A DNA stretch of 21,231 nt. Source: Saccoglossus kowalevskii. Its lineage: Eukaryota; Hemichordata; Enteropneusta; Harrimaniidae. The notes beneath the pieces are model-generated. The model worked only from the letters and a program-made list of their open reading frames with translations. It made no database searches and was not told where the DNA came from. The stretch covers positions 1 to 21,231 of the forward strand of contig NW_003119140.1 in the NCBI RefSeq assembly GCF_000003605.2. Reading direction: 5' to 3'. This document shows positions 21,161-21,231 of the stretch, one piece after another (position 1 is the first letter of the stretch; each line of letters begins with the position of its first letter). Both the position numbers and the translations under genes were made by a program.

Positions 21161-21231
21161 GTCAGTGATAGAAACAATTTCAAAACTTATCGTGTATTAG
21201 TTATAATATGACATCACAGTGCCAGTAAGTC
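21161..21231. other. Irregular last monomers at the right edge
   Basis: Near the end, GATAGAAACAATTTC replaces GATAGAAAACAATTC (one A lost, one T gained), GTGTATTAG replaces GTGTTATTAG, and GTGCCAG replaces GTGCGCAG. The last, partial unit starts at 21186. Small indels in short homopolymers at a terminus resemble long-read consensus errors; GTGCCAG also occurs at 4081 and 12757, so that one may be a true variant. Confidence 0.5.

Larger units (their letters stand above)
1..21231. repeat. 70-bp satellite DNA array, head to tail, fills the window
   Basis: The same unit recurs from the first base to the last with no interruption. The consensus is 70 bp (26 A, 21 T, 13 G, 10 C, about 33% G+C); in order it contains CTTATCGTG at 1-9, TTATAA at 17-22, TGACATCACAG at 25-35, TGCGCA at 36-41, GTCAGTGATAG at 46-56 and the A-rich GAAAACAATTCAAAG at 56-70. 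The last bases of one unit and the first of the next make AAGCTT, a HindIII site. I count 319 complete monomers from 9 to 21185 (274 long, 45 short), all in one orientation. Every consensus unit has stops in all three frames on both strands, so the array is non-coding. Its size and homogeneity point to eukaryotic heterochromatin; species and chromosomal position cannot be read from it. Neither array edge lies in the window. Confidence 0.98.
16586..21231. repeat. Type B satellite domain 3 (truncated at right edge)
   Basis: There is no CAGTAATTCAGTTAT monomer. The first 300 bases continue the match to 2342-2640 (offset 14244) until a one-base deletion near 16893, after which a different run starts (TTATCGTTTTATTAG with GCGTAGTGAGTC, as at 19412-19480). 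The domain also contains a local expansion of TCAAAAC monomers (17295-17574), a small type A-like island (about 17750-17860), a copy of the CTTATTGGGTC/GTGCTTTTTG run (17974-18296) and a full type B run near 18740-19344. Order is more disturbed than in B1 and B2. Confidence 0.72.

Noticed and set aside
1-21231. CRISPR array (short regularly spaced repeats)
   Set aside because: There are no conserved repeats separated by unique spacers; the entire 70-bp unit is conserved, including whatever would be called spacer, and there are no cas genes or leader.
1-21231. Protein-coding genes or a repeat protein
   Set aside because: The consensus has forward stops at 14, 20, 25, 43, 51 and 54 covering all three frames, and reverse-strand stops in all three frames. 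With a 70-bp period each frame closes within about 30 codons. Short open stretches are by-products of the repeat.
1-21231. Bacterial promoters from the TATAAT in each monomer
   Set aside because: TATAAT occurs in nearly every unit simply because it is part of the consensus; there is no fixed TTGACA at the right distance and no gene to drive. The single TTGAC at 5735 and 14464 is a point variant.
1-21231. CENP-B box
   Set aside because: I looked for the CGGGA-containing 17-bp core typical of mammalian CENP-B boxes. Units contain AATTCGAAG variants at a few places but nothing with the TTCG and CGGG parts at the right spacing.
1-21231. Telomeric repeats or a transposon inserted in the array
   Set aside because: No TTAGGG- or TTAGG-type runs, no target-site duplications, no unique DNA and no change of strand were seen; monomer phase can be followed through the whole window.

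Overview
The whole window is satellite DNA: one head-to-tail tandem array of an AT-rich monomer of 70 bp (consensus about 33% G+C) that runs off both ends. The sequence 5021-5090 is an exact consensus monomer; monomer coordinates below count from its first base, the C of CTTATC. By hand phasing I count 319 complete monomers between 9 and 21185: 274 long ones (nominally 70 bp) and 45 short ones (45 bp), with partial units at each end. The count closes on the window length once the 68-bp variants and single-base indels are included. All monomers face the same way. There is no unique sequence, transposon, RNA gene, CRISPR array or protein-coding gene. The consensus has stop codons in all three frames of both strands within one repeat, and 70 is not a multiple of 3, so open frames stay very short.

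The organism cannot be named from this sequence. A homogeneous array longer than 21 kb with nested higher-order structure is typical of constitutive heterochromatin (centromeric, pericentromeric or subtelomeric) in a eukaryote; nothing here suggests a bacterium. Almost every monomer junction carries a HindIII site (AAGCTT), so this would behave as a classical HindIII satellite with a roughly 70-bp ladder.

Layout. Diagnostic variants divide the array into alternating domains. Type A domains (about 1-2341, 5529-6977 and 14258-16585) contain 14 copies of a divergent monomer with a CAGTAATTCAGTTAT core. Type B domains (about 2342-5528, 6978-14257 and 16586-21231) lack that monomer and are rich in GTGTCATTAG and TTATAAAATAAC variants. 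Inside and between domains, blocks of 0.3-1.3 kb are repeated nearly identically at distances from 0.86 to 14 kb, several differing by exactly one monomer. This is the pattern expected from unequal crossing-over, conversion or segmental amplification working on multi-monomer units.

The best points for follow-up are the fixed 25-bp internal deletion that defines the short monomers, its linkage to particular neighbouring monomers, the A/B domain alternation, a probable restored full-length monomer at 11261-11330, and a frayed stretch at 16041-16141 that coincides with a break in repeat order and may be an assembly join. I found no undescribed gene system.
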